From the NCBI RefSeq assembly GCF_026343115.1, contig NZ_JAPEMC010000001.1, positions 5,807,001 through 5,871,000 on the forward strand: 64,000 nucleotides of DNA. Direction: 5' to 3'. A program made the translations under genes and the position numbers. Positions 24,198-31,423 of the stretch are shown here, piece by piece. Below the pieces are notes generated by a model, which did no database searches, had not been told where the DNA came from, and worked only from the letters and a program-made list of their open reading frames with translations. Position 1 is the stretch's first letter; every line of letters begins with the position of its first letter. Source of the stretch: Streptomyces sp. NBC_00102. Its GTDB lineage: Bacteria > Actinomycetota > Actinomycetes > Streptomycetales > Streptomycetaceae.

Positions 24198-25682
24198 TCA
24201 GAGCGCCCAGGGGAGGGGGAGTTCACAGGTGCCCCAGTACAGGGACTTCTGGCGCTGGTACGCGCGGATCGCGTCGCGCCCTTTCTCCGTACCGAGGCCG
24301 CTGTCCTTCCAGCCGCTGAAGGGGGTGGCGGCGCTGAACTGCTTGTACGTGTTGATCCAGACGGTGCCGGCCTGGACACGGCGGGCGATCCGGGCGGCGG
24401 CGCGGAGATCGCGGGTCCAGATCCCGCAGGCCAGGCCGTAGACGGAGTCGTTGGCCTGGCGGACCAGATCGTCCTCGTCGTCGTACGGCAGGGCGACGAG
24501 CACCGGGCCGAAGATCTCCTCCTGGCAGGTGCGCGAGGTGTTCGCCAGCCCGTCCAGCACGGTCGGCAGGTAGTAGGCGCCGGCCGCGTACTCCTTGCCG
24601 TCCGGAACCGAGCCGCCGCAGAGCACCCTGGCCCCCTCGGAGCGGGCCAGATCCACGTAGGCGGCGACGGAGTCGCGGTGCCGGTGGTGCACGAGCGGAC
24701 CGACCTGGGTCCGCGGGTCCGTTCCGGGACCGACTCGCAACTTCTCCACCCGGGAGACCAGCTCGCCGATGAAGGAGTCGTAGATCTCCCTGGCGACGAA
24801 GAGGCGTGAACCGGCGATGCAGGACTGGCCGCTGGACGAGAAGATACCGAAGAGGACTCCCGCGAGGGCCTGTTCGACGTCGGCGTCGGCGCGCACGACG
24901 GTCGGTGACTTCCCGCCCAGTTCGAGGGAGACCGGGATCAGCTTTTCGGCAGCGGCCTTCGCGATGGAGCGGCCCGTCTCCGTGCCGCCGGTGAAGCCGA
25001 TGCGGCCGACCAGGGGATGGTGGACGACTGCGTCGCCGACCACCCGGCCGCTGCCGGGCAGTACCGAGAGCAGGGCGGTGGGGAGCCCGGACTCCTCCAG
25101 CGCCCGGGTGATCAGGCGGCCGAGCGCGAGGGAGACCAGCGGGGTCCAGCCGGCGGGCTTGAGCAGCACCGCGTTGCCGGCGGCGAGCGCGGGGGCGATC
25201 TTCTGGGCGTCACTGGCGATGGGGGAGTTCCACGGATTGATCGCCGCGACGACCCCGATCGGCTCGTGCGTGCTCACCGTGACGTACGCGCCCCGGGACG
25301 GGGTGACGGAGTCCTCGGCGGTCTCCAGCGCGGCGGCGAGGTAACGGAAGGTGCCGGCCGCACTGAGGGCGAGGGCGCGCGTCTCGGTGAGGGTCTTGCC
25401 GGTGTCCGCCGTCTGGATCGCGGAAAGTTCACCGGCAGCCTCCTCGGTCAACTCCGCGATCCGGTGCAGCAGCCGGGCGCGCTCGTGGGGGAGCAGATCC
25501 CGCCAGGCAGGTTCCGCCACCGCGGCCGCCGCTGCCTCGGCCGCCTCGGCGACGTCGGCTGCGGAGGCGGAGACGACGGTGGCGAGGACCTGCCCGGTCG
25601 CCGGGTCGACGGTGGCGACGGGCTCGCCCGTGCCGGGACGCCAGACGCCCGCGACCAGGATGTCGGTGGAGAAGTGGAGCAC
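24198..25682 (-). CDS. NAD(P)-dependent aldehyde dehydrogenase
   Basis: First gene of the catabolic operon, 494 residues. ALDH signatures are all visible: NPWNSPIASDAQKIAPALAA (substrate channel), KPAGWTP, FTGGTETG, catalytic Glu in LELGGKSP, catalytic Cys in SSSGQSCIAGSRL, EEIFGPVL and FSGWKDSGLG. It oxidises an aldehyde to the acid; candidates are the product of the ThDP enzyme or a muconic-semialdehyde-type ring-fission product. The open frame continues to 25766, but GTG 25682 has GGAGG (complement of 25690-25694) seven bases upstream and is preferred. Confidence 0.9.
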   Translation of the reverse strand: MLHFSTDILVAGVWRPGTGEPVATVDPATGQVLATVVSASAADVAEAAEAAAAAVAEPAWRDLLPHERARLLHRIAELTEEAAGELSAIQTADTGKTLTETRALALSAAGTFRYLAAALETAEDSVTPSRGAYVTVSTHEPIGVVAAINPWNSPIASDAQKIAPALAAGNAVLLKPAGWTPLVSLALGRLITRALEESGLPTALLSVLPGSGRVVGDAVVHHPLVGRIGFTGGTETGRSIAKAAAEKLIPVSLELGGKSPTVVRADADVEQALAGVLFGIFSSSGQSCIAGSRLFVAREIYDSFIGELVSRVEKLRVGPGTDPRTQVGPLVHHRHRDSVAAYVDLARSEGARVLCGGSVPDGKEYAAGAYYLPTVLDGLANTSRTCQEEIFGPVLVALPYDDEDDLVRQANDSVYGLACGIWTRDLRAAARIARRVQAGTVWINTYKQFSAATPFSGWKDSGLGTEKGRDAIRAYQRQKSLYWGTCELPLPWAL

Positions 25683-25787
25683 GAAGAGACCTCCGGACGA
25701 CGGGATTTGAGGGCGGGCGCCTGCCGGCGCGATCTCGGTGCGAGGGCGCTCGGTGCGGCCGTTCACCTGGTGTGTCGAAGTGCTAGA

Positions 25788-25816
25788 AATCTAAGCGCTT
25801 AAATTTATTCACGCAA
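25788..25816 (-). promoter_or_regulatory. Promoter of the catabolic operon
   Basis: On the minus strand TTGCGT (25816-25811), a 17-base spacer and TAGATT (25793-25788) resemble the vegetative Streptomyces consensus TTGACR-N17-TAGRRT. The operator palindrome 25791-25802 overlaps the -10 element and spacer, as expected for repression. Confidence 0.6.
25791..25802. promoter_or_regulatory. Operator copy 1, CTAAG-N2-CTTAA
   Basis: CTAAGCGCTTAA, a palindrome in an AT-richer stretch in front of the aldehyde dehydrogenase gene. A second copy with a different centre lies at 25908-25919. Confidence 0.65.
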
Positions 25817-25907
25817 GACCCCGTCTCGGAACTTCTCGTTCCGCCCGCTGCGAGCGCCCGTTCCGCCGGCATCCGAACGGCGCGCCCGCTGCGTTACGTT
25901 GAGATTA

Positions 25908-25919
25908 CTAAGGCCTTAA
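25908..25919. promoter_or_regulatory. Operator copy 2, CTAAG-N2-CTTAA
   Basis: CTAAGGCCTTAA, ending three bases before the -35 element of the MFS promoter. A further half-site, CTTAG, falls in that promoter spacer near 25930-25934. Confidence 0.65.
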
Positions 25920-25922
25920 TCA

Positions 25923-25951
25923 TTGACCGCTTAGGTACATCACCCTAGGGT
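25923..25951 (+). promoter_or_regulatory. Promoter of the MFS transporter gene
   Basis: TTGACC (25923-25928), a 17-base spacer and TAGGGT (25946-25951) match the Streptomyces housekeeping consensus almost exactly. Transcription should begin near 25958, about 28 bases before the ATG. Confidence 0.75.
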
Positions 25952-25985
25952 CGCGGGAACTCCTGTCACCAGCGGAAGGACCCCC

Positions 25986-27362
25986 ATGACGACTGTGGCC
26001 GGCAAGCAGGCCTCCGGTTCCATCGCCGCCCGGCTCGAACGGCTGCCGCACTCCCGCTGGCACGTCAAGGTCCGGTTCCTGATCGGCGCCGTCACCTTCT
26101 TCGAGGCGTTCGACCAGTTGCTGGCCGCGTCCGCGCTGCCGGTCCTCACCAAGCAGTGGCACCTGAGCACCGGCCAGGCCACCTTCGCGGTGACCTCCGC
26201 CTCCATCGGCATGCTGCTCGGTGCTCTCGCCGCCGGCTGGCTGGGGGACCGGATCGGCCGGGTGCGTACCGTCGGCCTCGGCGTCGCCGTCACCGGCTTC
26301 GCCAGTCTCGCCGTCGCCCTCTCCGGCAGCATCGAGACGTTCTCGCTCTTCCGCTTCGTGCAGGGGCTCGGCATCGGGGGCGTGGTGCCCGTCGCGGCCA
26401 CGTACATCAACGAGATCGCCCGCTCCGACAAGCGGGGCCGGTTCGTCCTGCTCTACGAGATGATCTTCCCCGCCGGACTTGCCGCGGCCACCCTCATCGC
26501 GGTCTGGGTCGTACCGAACCTCGGCTGGCGCGCCATGTTCGTCGGCGGCGCGCTGCCGGTGGTGATCGCCGCCGTCCTGCCCCGCCAGGTCGAGGAGTCC
26601 CCGCGCTGGCTGCTGGCCCGGGGGCGTACCGAGGAGGCCGAGGCCGCCCTCGCCCGCATAGAGGCCGAGGTCGTCCGCTCCACCGCCGAACCGCTGCCCC
26701 GGGCCGACGCGAGCACCACCGAGGACGTCACCGAGGACGTCACCGAGGGCCGGCTCGCCGACCTGTTCCGCGGCACGTACCTGCGCCGTACCGCCGTCCT
26801 CTCGGGCCTCTGGTTCGTCGCCTACTACGTCAACCACGGCATCTCGACCTGGCTGCCCTCCCTCTACACCAAGGAATTCGGCCTCGACCTGACCACGGCC
26901 CTCGTCTACACCCTGGTCAGCAACGTCACCGGCCTGCTCGGCACCTTCGTCGTCGCGCTCCTCATCGACCGCGTCGGCCGCAGGCCCGCCCTGGTCGGCG
27001 CACTCGTCGGCACCGTGCTCTCCCTCGCCGTCCTCGCCCTGGCGGGCGCCACCTCGGGCGGCCAGGTCGCCCTCTTCGCCTCCTGTACGACCTTCTTCCT
27101 CTACGCCATCAACGCGGCCCTCTACCTCTACTCGCCCGAGCTCTACCCCACCTCCAACCGGGCCAGGGGCGCCGCCTTCGGCGGACTGTGGAACCGGATC
27201 GGAGTCATCCTCGGCCCCGTCACGGTCGGCGCCGTCATCGGCTCCGGCGGCGGCCTCCCCCTCGTCTTCGCCCAGCTCGCCGTGGTCGCGGCCGTGGGAG
27301 CGGTGATCGCGTGGTTCGCGGTGGAGACGAAGGGGCGGACACTGGAGGAGCTGAACTCCTGA
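25986..27362 (+). CDS. MFS transporter, aromatic-acid/sugar-porter type
   Basis: Twelve-helix importer of 458 residues. The loop 2-3 motif GWLGDRIGRVRT and its repeat LIDRVGRRPA in loop 8-9 mark the major facilitator superfamily. RFVQGLGIGGVVPVAATYIN and PRQVEESPRWLLARGR match the AAHS/sugar-porter group, which takes up aromatic acids such as 4-hydroxybenzoate by proton symport. It is divergent from the catabolic operon and shares its operators, so it most likely imports the pathway substrate. A small EDVTEDVTE duplication sits in the central loop. Confidence 0.9.
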   Translation: MTTVAGKQASGSIAARLERLPHSRWHVKVRFLIGAVTFFEAFDQLLAASALPVLTKQWHLSTGQATFAVTSASIGMLLGALAAGWLGDRIGRVRTVGLGVAVTGFASLAVALSGSIETFSLFRFVQGLGIGGVVPVAATYINEIARSDKRGRFVLLYEMIFPAGLAAATLIAVWVVPNLGWRAMFVGGALPVVIAAVLPRQVEESPRWLLARGRTEEAEAALARIEAEVVRSTAEPLPRADASTTEDVTEDVTEGRLADLFRGTYLRRTAVLSGLWFVAYYVNHGISTWLPSLYTKEFGLDLTTALVYTLVSNVTGLLGTFVVALLIDRVGRRPALVGALVGTVLSLAVLALAGATSGGQVALFASCTTFFLYAINAALYLYSPELYPTSNRARGAAFGGLWNRIGVILGPVTVGAVIGSGGGLPLVFAQLAVVAAVGAVIAWFAVETKGRTLEELNS

Positions 27363-27394
27363 GGGGCGACGGGTCCGGGACCTGCGGGTCCGCG

Positions 27395-27504
27395 GACGAG
27401 GTCGGGCGGAAGCGGGACGAGGCCGGGCGGAAGCGGGCCGAGGTCGGACTCGGCGGCAGCGGGCCCGGAGGCCGAGGTCAGACTCGGCGGCAGCGGTCCC
27501 GGAG
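27395..27504. repeat. Two adjacent tandem duplications, 21 bp x2 and 34 bp x2
   Basis: A 21-base unit at 27395-27415 and 27416-27436 has one mismatch. A 34-base unit at 27437-27470 and 27471-27504 has two. The last copy contains the stop codon and final codons of the minus-strand EcsC/TerB-like gene. Confidence 0.9.
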
Positions 27505-28596
27505 TTCGGAGATGACGGCCCTCTCGCGTGCGTTGATGTCACCGTCCACCGAGGCCACCAGGTCGGCCACGTCGAGGAGGTCGCTCAGGTCTCCCGGCTC
27601 GGCGTCCAGTCGGCGCCACACCTCGACCGGATCGAGGTCGATGAGGTGCGCGAGGCGTTCGTCCACCACCTGATGCCGTTCCCGTACGAGCTTCACCAGG
27701 TGTCGCATCAGCAGCGCTTCGTCGTCGCCGATCTTGCTGTTCGCACGGATGACGAGCCACGCCACCCACAGCATCATCCGTGGGTGGCGGCTCCGCTCGC
27801 TCAAACGCTCGGCGATTTCGATGACCCGAGCCTCGTTCCGGAAGACGGCCTGCGCGTGCCGCCCCGCCAGTAGCGTCGTGTAGCGGTTCAGTACCACCGC
27901 GAGCGGAATGCCGACCAGGGGTATGCCGATCTTGATGACGTTGCGTTGCAGAAGGAACTTCCCGACGACTGGGAGGCCCTTCGCGGCGCTCAACGTCGCT
28001 TTCGAGTAGAAGCGCTTGATCAACGGCCGCATCATGGCCGGGACCGTCTTGACCACGCCCTCGCGGGCGACTTCCCCGCCTTTGATCGTGAAGGCGACCC
28101 GGATGAGCTTCCACACGTCTTCCGGGTCGGACAGGTCGAGCGGGACCCGGTAGAGGACTGAGACGTCGTAGGCCAGGTGGAGTTGCAGCTGACTGACGAA
28201 CGCGACATCGACCATCATGGTCGCGACGGCGGCCGGAACGGTCGCCGTCGAGGCCCCGCCCAGGCTCCCGATCGTGGCCGCGACGGTCGCCGTGTAGGCG
28301 CCGGCGGAGAGCCCTCCTTCGATCGCGGCGTACCGGGCTGCCATCTTGATCCGCTGATCGACGATGACGTCCGGCGGTGTTCCCTCGTAACGCTCGTTAA
28401 AATATTGCCAGTTGACTTTTTGTGTGTAGGAGCTCATGGCGTGGGCCATGAGCTTGGTGAACCAGTTGCCCGACTTGATGTCGTCCGGGCTCAGCCCTTT
28501 GATGAACTCCCTCATCCTGGACCGCTCGCGCTCGACCGCTTCGCGGTCGGCGTCGTCGCCTGTGGCATCGACGTGGTCGGCCAGGGTTTCGGTCAT
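27478..28596 (-). CDS. EcsC/TerB-like protein of unknown role
   Basis: A 372-residue protein. The middle (about 95-240) is rich in small hydrophobic residues (GGLSAGAYTATVAATIGSLG, later KIGIPLVGIPLAVVLNRYTT) and resembles EcsC-type membrane-associated domains. The C-terminus (DVADLVASVDGDINARERAV) looks like a TerB-type helical domain. ATG 28596 has GGAGG upstream; the longer frame is rejected. The codons around 28390-28435 are unusually AT-rich (CAA, AAA, TAT, TTT in TQKVNWQYFNER), unlike the rest of the gene. The partner and function are unknown. Confidence 0.65.
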   Translation of the reverse strand: MTETLADHVDATGDDADREAVERERSRMREFIKGLSPDDIKSGNWFTKLMAHAMSSYTQKVNWQYFNERYEGTPPDVIVDQRIKMAARYAAIEGGLSAGAYTATVAATIGSLGGASTATVPAAVATMMVDVAFVSQLQLHLAYDVSVLYRVPLDLSDPEDVWKLIRVAFTIKGGEVAREGVVKTVPAMMRPLIKRFYSKATLSAAKGLPVVGKFLLQRNVIKIGIPLVGIPLAVVLNRYTTLLAGRHAQAVFRNEARVIEIAERLSERSRHPRMMLWVAWLVIRANSKIGDDEALLMRHLVKLVRERHQVVDERLAHLIDLDPVEVWRRLDAEPGDLSDLLDVADLVASVDGDINARERAVISELRDRCRRV

Positions 28597-28852
28597 GGCG
28601 GGTCCTCCGGGGCGGGGTGATGTGCGGCCAGGCTGCCAGGTTTCGGCCGGGCGCGCGGGTGTCTTGGCAAGGTGAGGAGGCGTGTTCGTCGGAGATTCGC
28701 GAACAGGGCTCTCGCCGTTGGCCGCGCGGCGGGCCGGCGCCCCGTTCCGGACCGCGGGGCCGCCCTCCGCTCTCCCGTCCGCGTCCAGGCGTCTCAGCAG
28801 TAAGATTCTCGGCACCGTGATAAATCGGCACGAGCCGTACGAGGTGATGACG

Positions 28853-29413
28853 ATGGCCGCAACGAGGCCTGGGGACCGCGACGCCGTCGCGTTGGTGATC
28901 GAGGACTGGGCCCGCGAACGGCCCGAGCTGGACACGAGTCCGCTGGAGGTCCTCGCGCGCCTGCACCGGTCGTTCCTCCGCTACAGCACACGTCTCACCG
29001 CCTCCATCGAACGCCACGGTCTCTCCGTCGCCGGGTTCGACGTGCTGACCGCGCTCCGGCGGGCGGGGGCTCCGTACCGGCTGACGGCGGGTCAGCTCGC
29101 CGACTCCGGGCTCGTCTCCTCGGCCGGCGTGACGCTGCGCATCGACCGGCTGGAGAAGGACGGGCTCATCGTGCGGGAGCGGGTCGCGGACGACCGCCGG
29201 GTCGTCTACTCGCGGCTCACCGCGAAGGGGCTCGCCACGGTCGACACCGTCTTCTCCGAGCACCTCGACAACGAGGACCGGATGCTCGCCGGCCTCTCCC
29301 CGGCCGAACGGCGCCGGCTGGCCGTGCTGCTGCGCAAGCTGGAGGTCTCGATCCTCGACTCCGACTCGATCCTCGACTCCGGCGAGGAGCCGCCGGGGGA
29401 GCCCGTCCGATAG
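28853..29413 (+). CDS. MarR-family transcriptional regulator
   Basis: Winged-helix regulator of 186 residues with core GLSVAGFDVLTALRRAGAPY, then SAGVTLRIDRLEKDGLIVRE and the wing RVADDRRVVYSRLT. It resembles the regulator at 13888-14436. ATG 28853 is eight bases from GAGG. ATG 28847 and a leaderless GTG 28817, 11 bases past a TAAGAT -10-like box (28801-28806), are alternatives. It may control the divergent EcsC/TerB-like gene or act on the catabolic operon, which has no regulator inside it. A rho-independent terminator follows. Confidence 0.88.
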   Translation: MAATRPGDRDAVALVIEDWARERPELDTSPLEVLARLHRSFLRYSTRLTASIERHGLSVAGFDVLTALRRAGAPYRLTAGQLADSGLVSSAGVTLRIDRLEKDGLIVRERVADDRRVVYSRLTAKGLATVDTVFSEHLDNEDRMLAGLSPAERRRLAVLLRKLEVSILDSDSILDSGEEPPGEPVR

Positions 29414-29446
29414 GGCATCCCGCCACCGCGCACCCCCGACCGTTCC

Positions 29447-29481
29447 GCCCCGTCCCCGCCCAGCTGCGGGGCGGGGCTTTT
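29447..29481 (+). terminator. Rho-independent terminator after the MarR gene
   Basis: GCCCCG-T-CCCCGC pairs with GCGGGG-CGGGGC (12 bp with one bulged T) around a six-base loop, followed by TTTT at 29478-29481. Confidence 0.85.
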
Positions 29482-29557
29482 CCGTGCCCGGAGGTGCGCC
29501 GGCGGGGCGGGTGGGAGCCCGGAGGGCGGCGGTACCCCGCGCCGACCTCCCGTCCAA

Positions 29558-29580
29558 CAAATGTCCCCTCGGGACATTTG
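29558..29580. promoter_or_regulatory. Perfect palindrome, probable TetR autoregulatory operator
   Basis: CAAATGTCCC and GGGACATTTG, 10-bp arms around CTC. It covers the -35 position relative to a TATACG -10 box at 29583-29588, so a bound repressor would block transcription of the downstream TetR gene and the SDR gene behind it. Confidence 0.78.
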
Positions 29581-29596
29581 GGTATACGCCGAGGTC

Positions 29597-30340
29597 ATGC
29601 AGGCAAAGGAGCCCCATTCCGGTGCGGACGGCGTCGCCGAGGACCGCAGGCGCCACAGGACGCTGCGTACCCGCGAGGCGCTGGCCGCCGCCGCCGTCGA
29701 CCTGCTCCTGGAGCGGGGGCCGGCGGAGCTGGGTGTCGACACCATCGCCCAGCGCGCGCAGGTCACCCGGCGTACTTTCAGCCGGCACTTCTCCGGCAAG
29801 GAGGAGGCCGCTCTCTGGTTCACCCGCGCCGACGGGCTGCGGATCAACGAGCTGCTGCGCGTGCGCCCTTTGCAGGAGCCGCCGCTGGTCGCCTTCCGGG
29901 CGGCCGTGCTGGCCTGGCTGGAGGACCCCGCGCGGGCGGCCTGGCACAGCAGGCCGAAGGAGCGTGCGGTCTTCGCCCTGATCGACGACGAGCCGGCGCT
30001 CTTCGCCGCGTACCAGCGGATCAGGATCGACGCCCAGTCCGACTCGGTGCGCGTCCTCGCCGAACGGATGGGAGTCGATCCGGCTCTCGACCCGCTCCCC
30101 GGGGTCGTGGTCTCGGCGGGCGCCGGGGTGCTGGCCGGGGCGTTGCACCGATGGGCCGCGGACGTGGAGAAGGGCCCCGAGGAACTCGGCCGCCGGGTCC
30201 GCGAGGCGTTCGACCTGCTGATCGGCGAGGCGGTCGCCGCCCACCGGAGCGAGGCCGGAAGCGGGTCCGGAGCCGGGGCCGGAAGCGGCGTCAGGCCGCA
30301 GCGGGAGGCTCCGTACCGGGACGCTCCGCCGCGGTCCTGA
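29597..30340 (+). CDS. TetR-family transcriptional regulator
   Basis: A 247-residue regulator. The N-terminal helix-turn-helix runs LRTREALAAAAVDLLLERGP, then GVDTIAQRAQVTRRTFSRHF with the usual KEE that follows. The C-terminal ligand-binding half is alpha-helical and ends in a glycine/serine-rich tail. ATG 29597 lies nine bases after the -10 box, suggesting a leaderless or nearly leaderless mRNA; the upstream in-frame ATG at 29561 lies inside the operator and is rejected. It is followed by an SDR gene on the same strand, its likely target. Confidence 0.9.
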   Translation: MQAKEPHSGADGVAEDRRRHRTLRTREALAAAAVDLLLERGPAELGVDTIAQRAQVTRRTFSRHFSGKEEAALWFTRADGLRINELLRVRPLQEPPLVAFRAAVLAWLEDPARAAWHSRPKERAVFALIDDEPALFAAYQRIRIDAQSDSVRVLAERMGVDPALDPLPGVVVSAGAGVLAGALHRWAADVEKGPEELGRRVREAFDLLIGEAVAAHRSEAGSGSGAGAGSGVRPQREAPYRDAPPRS

Positions 30341-30396
30341 CGCAAGACTTCCCGCGTTCCATTGCCGGGGCGCGGGGTGAAGAAAGAGGTACGGAC

Positions 30397-31167
30397 ATGA
30401 CATTCCCGGTACTCGAAGGCAAGGTGGCCATCGTCACCGGCGCCGCCATGGGCATGGGCGCCGCCACCGCGATCCTGTTCGCCGAAGCGGGCGCCAAGGT
30501 GGTCGCGGCCGACATGAACGAGGAGCGCGGTCGCGCGGTCGTCGCGGAGATCGAGGCGGCCGGTGGCACCGCCGTCTTCCACCAGGTGAACATAGCCGAC
30601 AGTGCCCAGGTCAAGGGCATGGTCGAGGCCGCCGTGGCCGCCTTCGGCCGCCTGGACGTCGCGGTGAACAACGCCGCGCTGACTCCGGACGACAAGCTCA
30701 CCGCGGAGTTCGACGAGGACTACTGGGACCGGCTGATGTCGGTCGACCTCAAGGGCAACGCGCTCTGCCTCAAGTACGAGCTCCAGCAGCTCATCGCGCA
30801 GGGCGACGGCGGCTCGATCGTCAACATCTCCTCGGTCAGCGGGTTCCGCCCGCAGCCCGCCAACCCGGCCTACGTCGCCGCCAAGCACGGCGTGAACGGT
30901 CTGACCAAGACCGCCGCCATGGAGTACGGCGCGCAGAACATCCGCGTCAACGCGGTCGCGCCCGGTGCCATCGACACCCCGATGCTGCGCGGCGCGCTGG
31001 ACCAGTTCGGCTTCACCGAGGAGGAGTACGCTCCGCAGCTCAGCCTGCTGAACCGCTTCGGCCAGCCCCGCGAGGTCGCCCAGGCCAGCCTGTGGCTCGC
31101 CTCCGACCAGGCCTCGTACGTCACCGGCTCGGTCATCCACGTGGACGCCGGCTACACCAGCCGCTGA
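30397..31167 (+). CDS. SDR-family oxidoreductase
   Basis: Classical short-chain dehydrogenase of 256 residues: cofactor loop TGAAMGMG (15-22), VNNAA, catalytic NISSVSG with YVAAK, PGAIDTPML and the closing YVTGSVIHVDAGYTSR. Such enzymes oxidise or reduce secondary alcohols and ketones with NAD(P)(H); the substrate is unknown. AAAGAGG precedes ATG 30397. The gene lies 56 bases after the TetR gene, and the two are probably co-transcribed from the operator-controlled promoter. Confidence 0.9.
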   Translation: MTFPVLEGKVAIVTGAAMGMGAATAILFAEAGAKVVAADMNEERGRAVVAEIEAAGGTAVFHQVNIADSAQVKGMVEAAVAAFGRLDVAVNNAALTPDDKLTAEFDEDYWDRLMSVDLKGNALCLKYELQQLIAQGDGGSIVNISSVSGFRPQPANPAYVAAKHGVNGLTKTAAMEYGAQNIRVNAVAPGAIDTPMLRGALDQFGFTEEEYAPQLSLLNRFGQPREVAQASLWLASDQASYVTGSVIHVDAGYTSR

Positions 31168-31351
31168 CCTCACCGGTCGCCGCGGACAGGTGCGGTTTCC
31201 CGGAGCGGAATGCAGGGAAGCCGCGCCGCCGCCTTTGCGAATGATGTCGGGCGCGTACCCAACTCCGCGCGGCTCCCACCGAATTCATCCGATGACCTCA
31301 TGTCCCACCCCTTCTCCGTGATGCCGTGCGCCGCTACCATCGGGCTGCGTT

Positions 31352-31365
31352 TGGGAGCGCTCCCA
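31352..31365. promoter_or_regulatory. CebR-type operator
   Basis: TGGGAGCGCTCCCA is identical to the CebR box by which Streptomyces represses cellulose and cello-oligosaccharide genes. It lies 59 bases ahead of the xyloglucanase start. Confidence 0.92.
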
Positions 31366-31423
31366 CCACCCGCATCGGCCCACTGCCACCCGTGTGGCGG
31401 TCCAGCTCGGAGAGGACTTTTCC

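Noticed and set aside
24120..26000. Long plus-strand frames opposite the aldehyde dehydrogenase gene
   Set aside because: Antisense of a gene with the complete ALDH signature set; no domain in the shadows.
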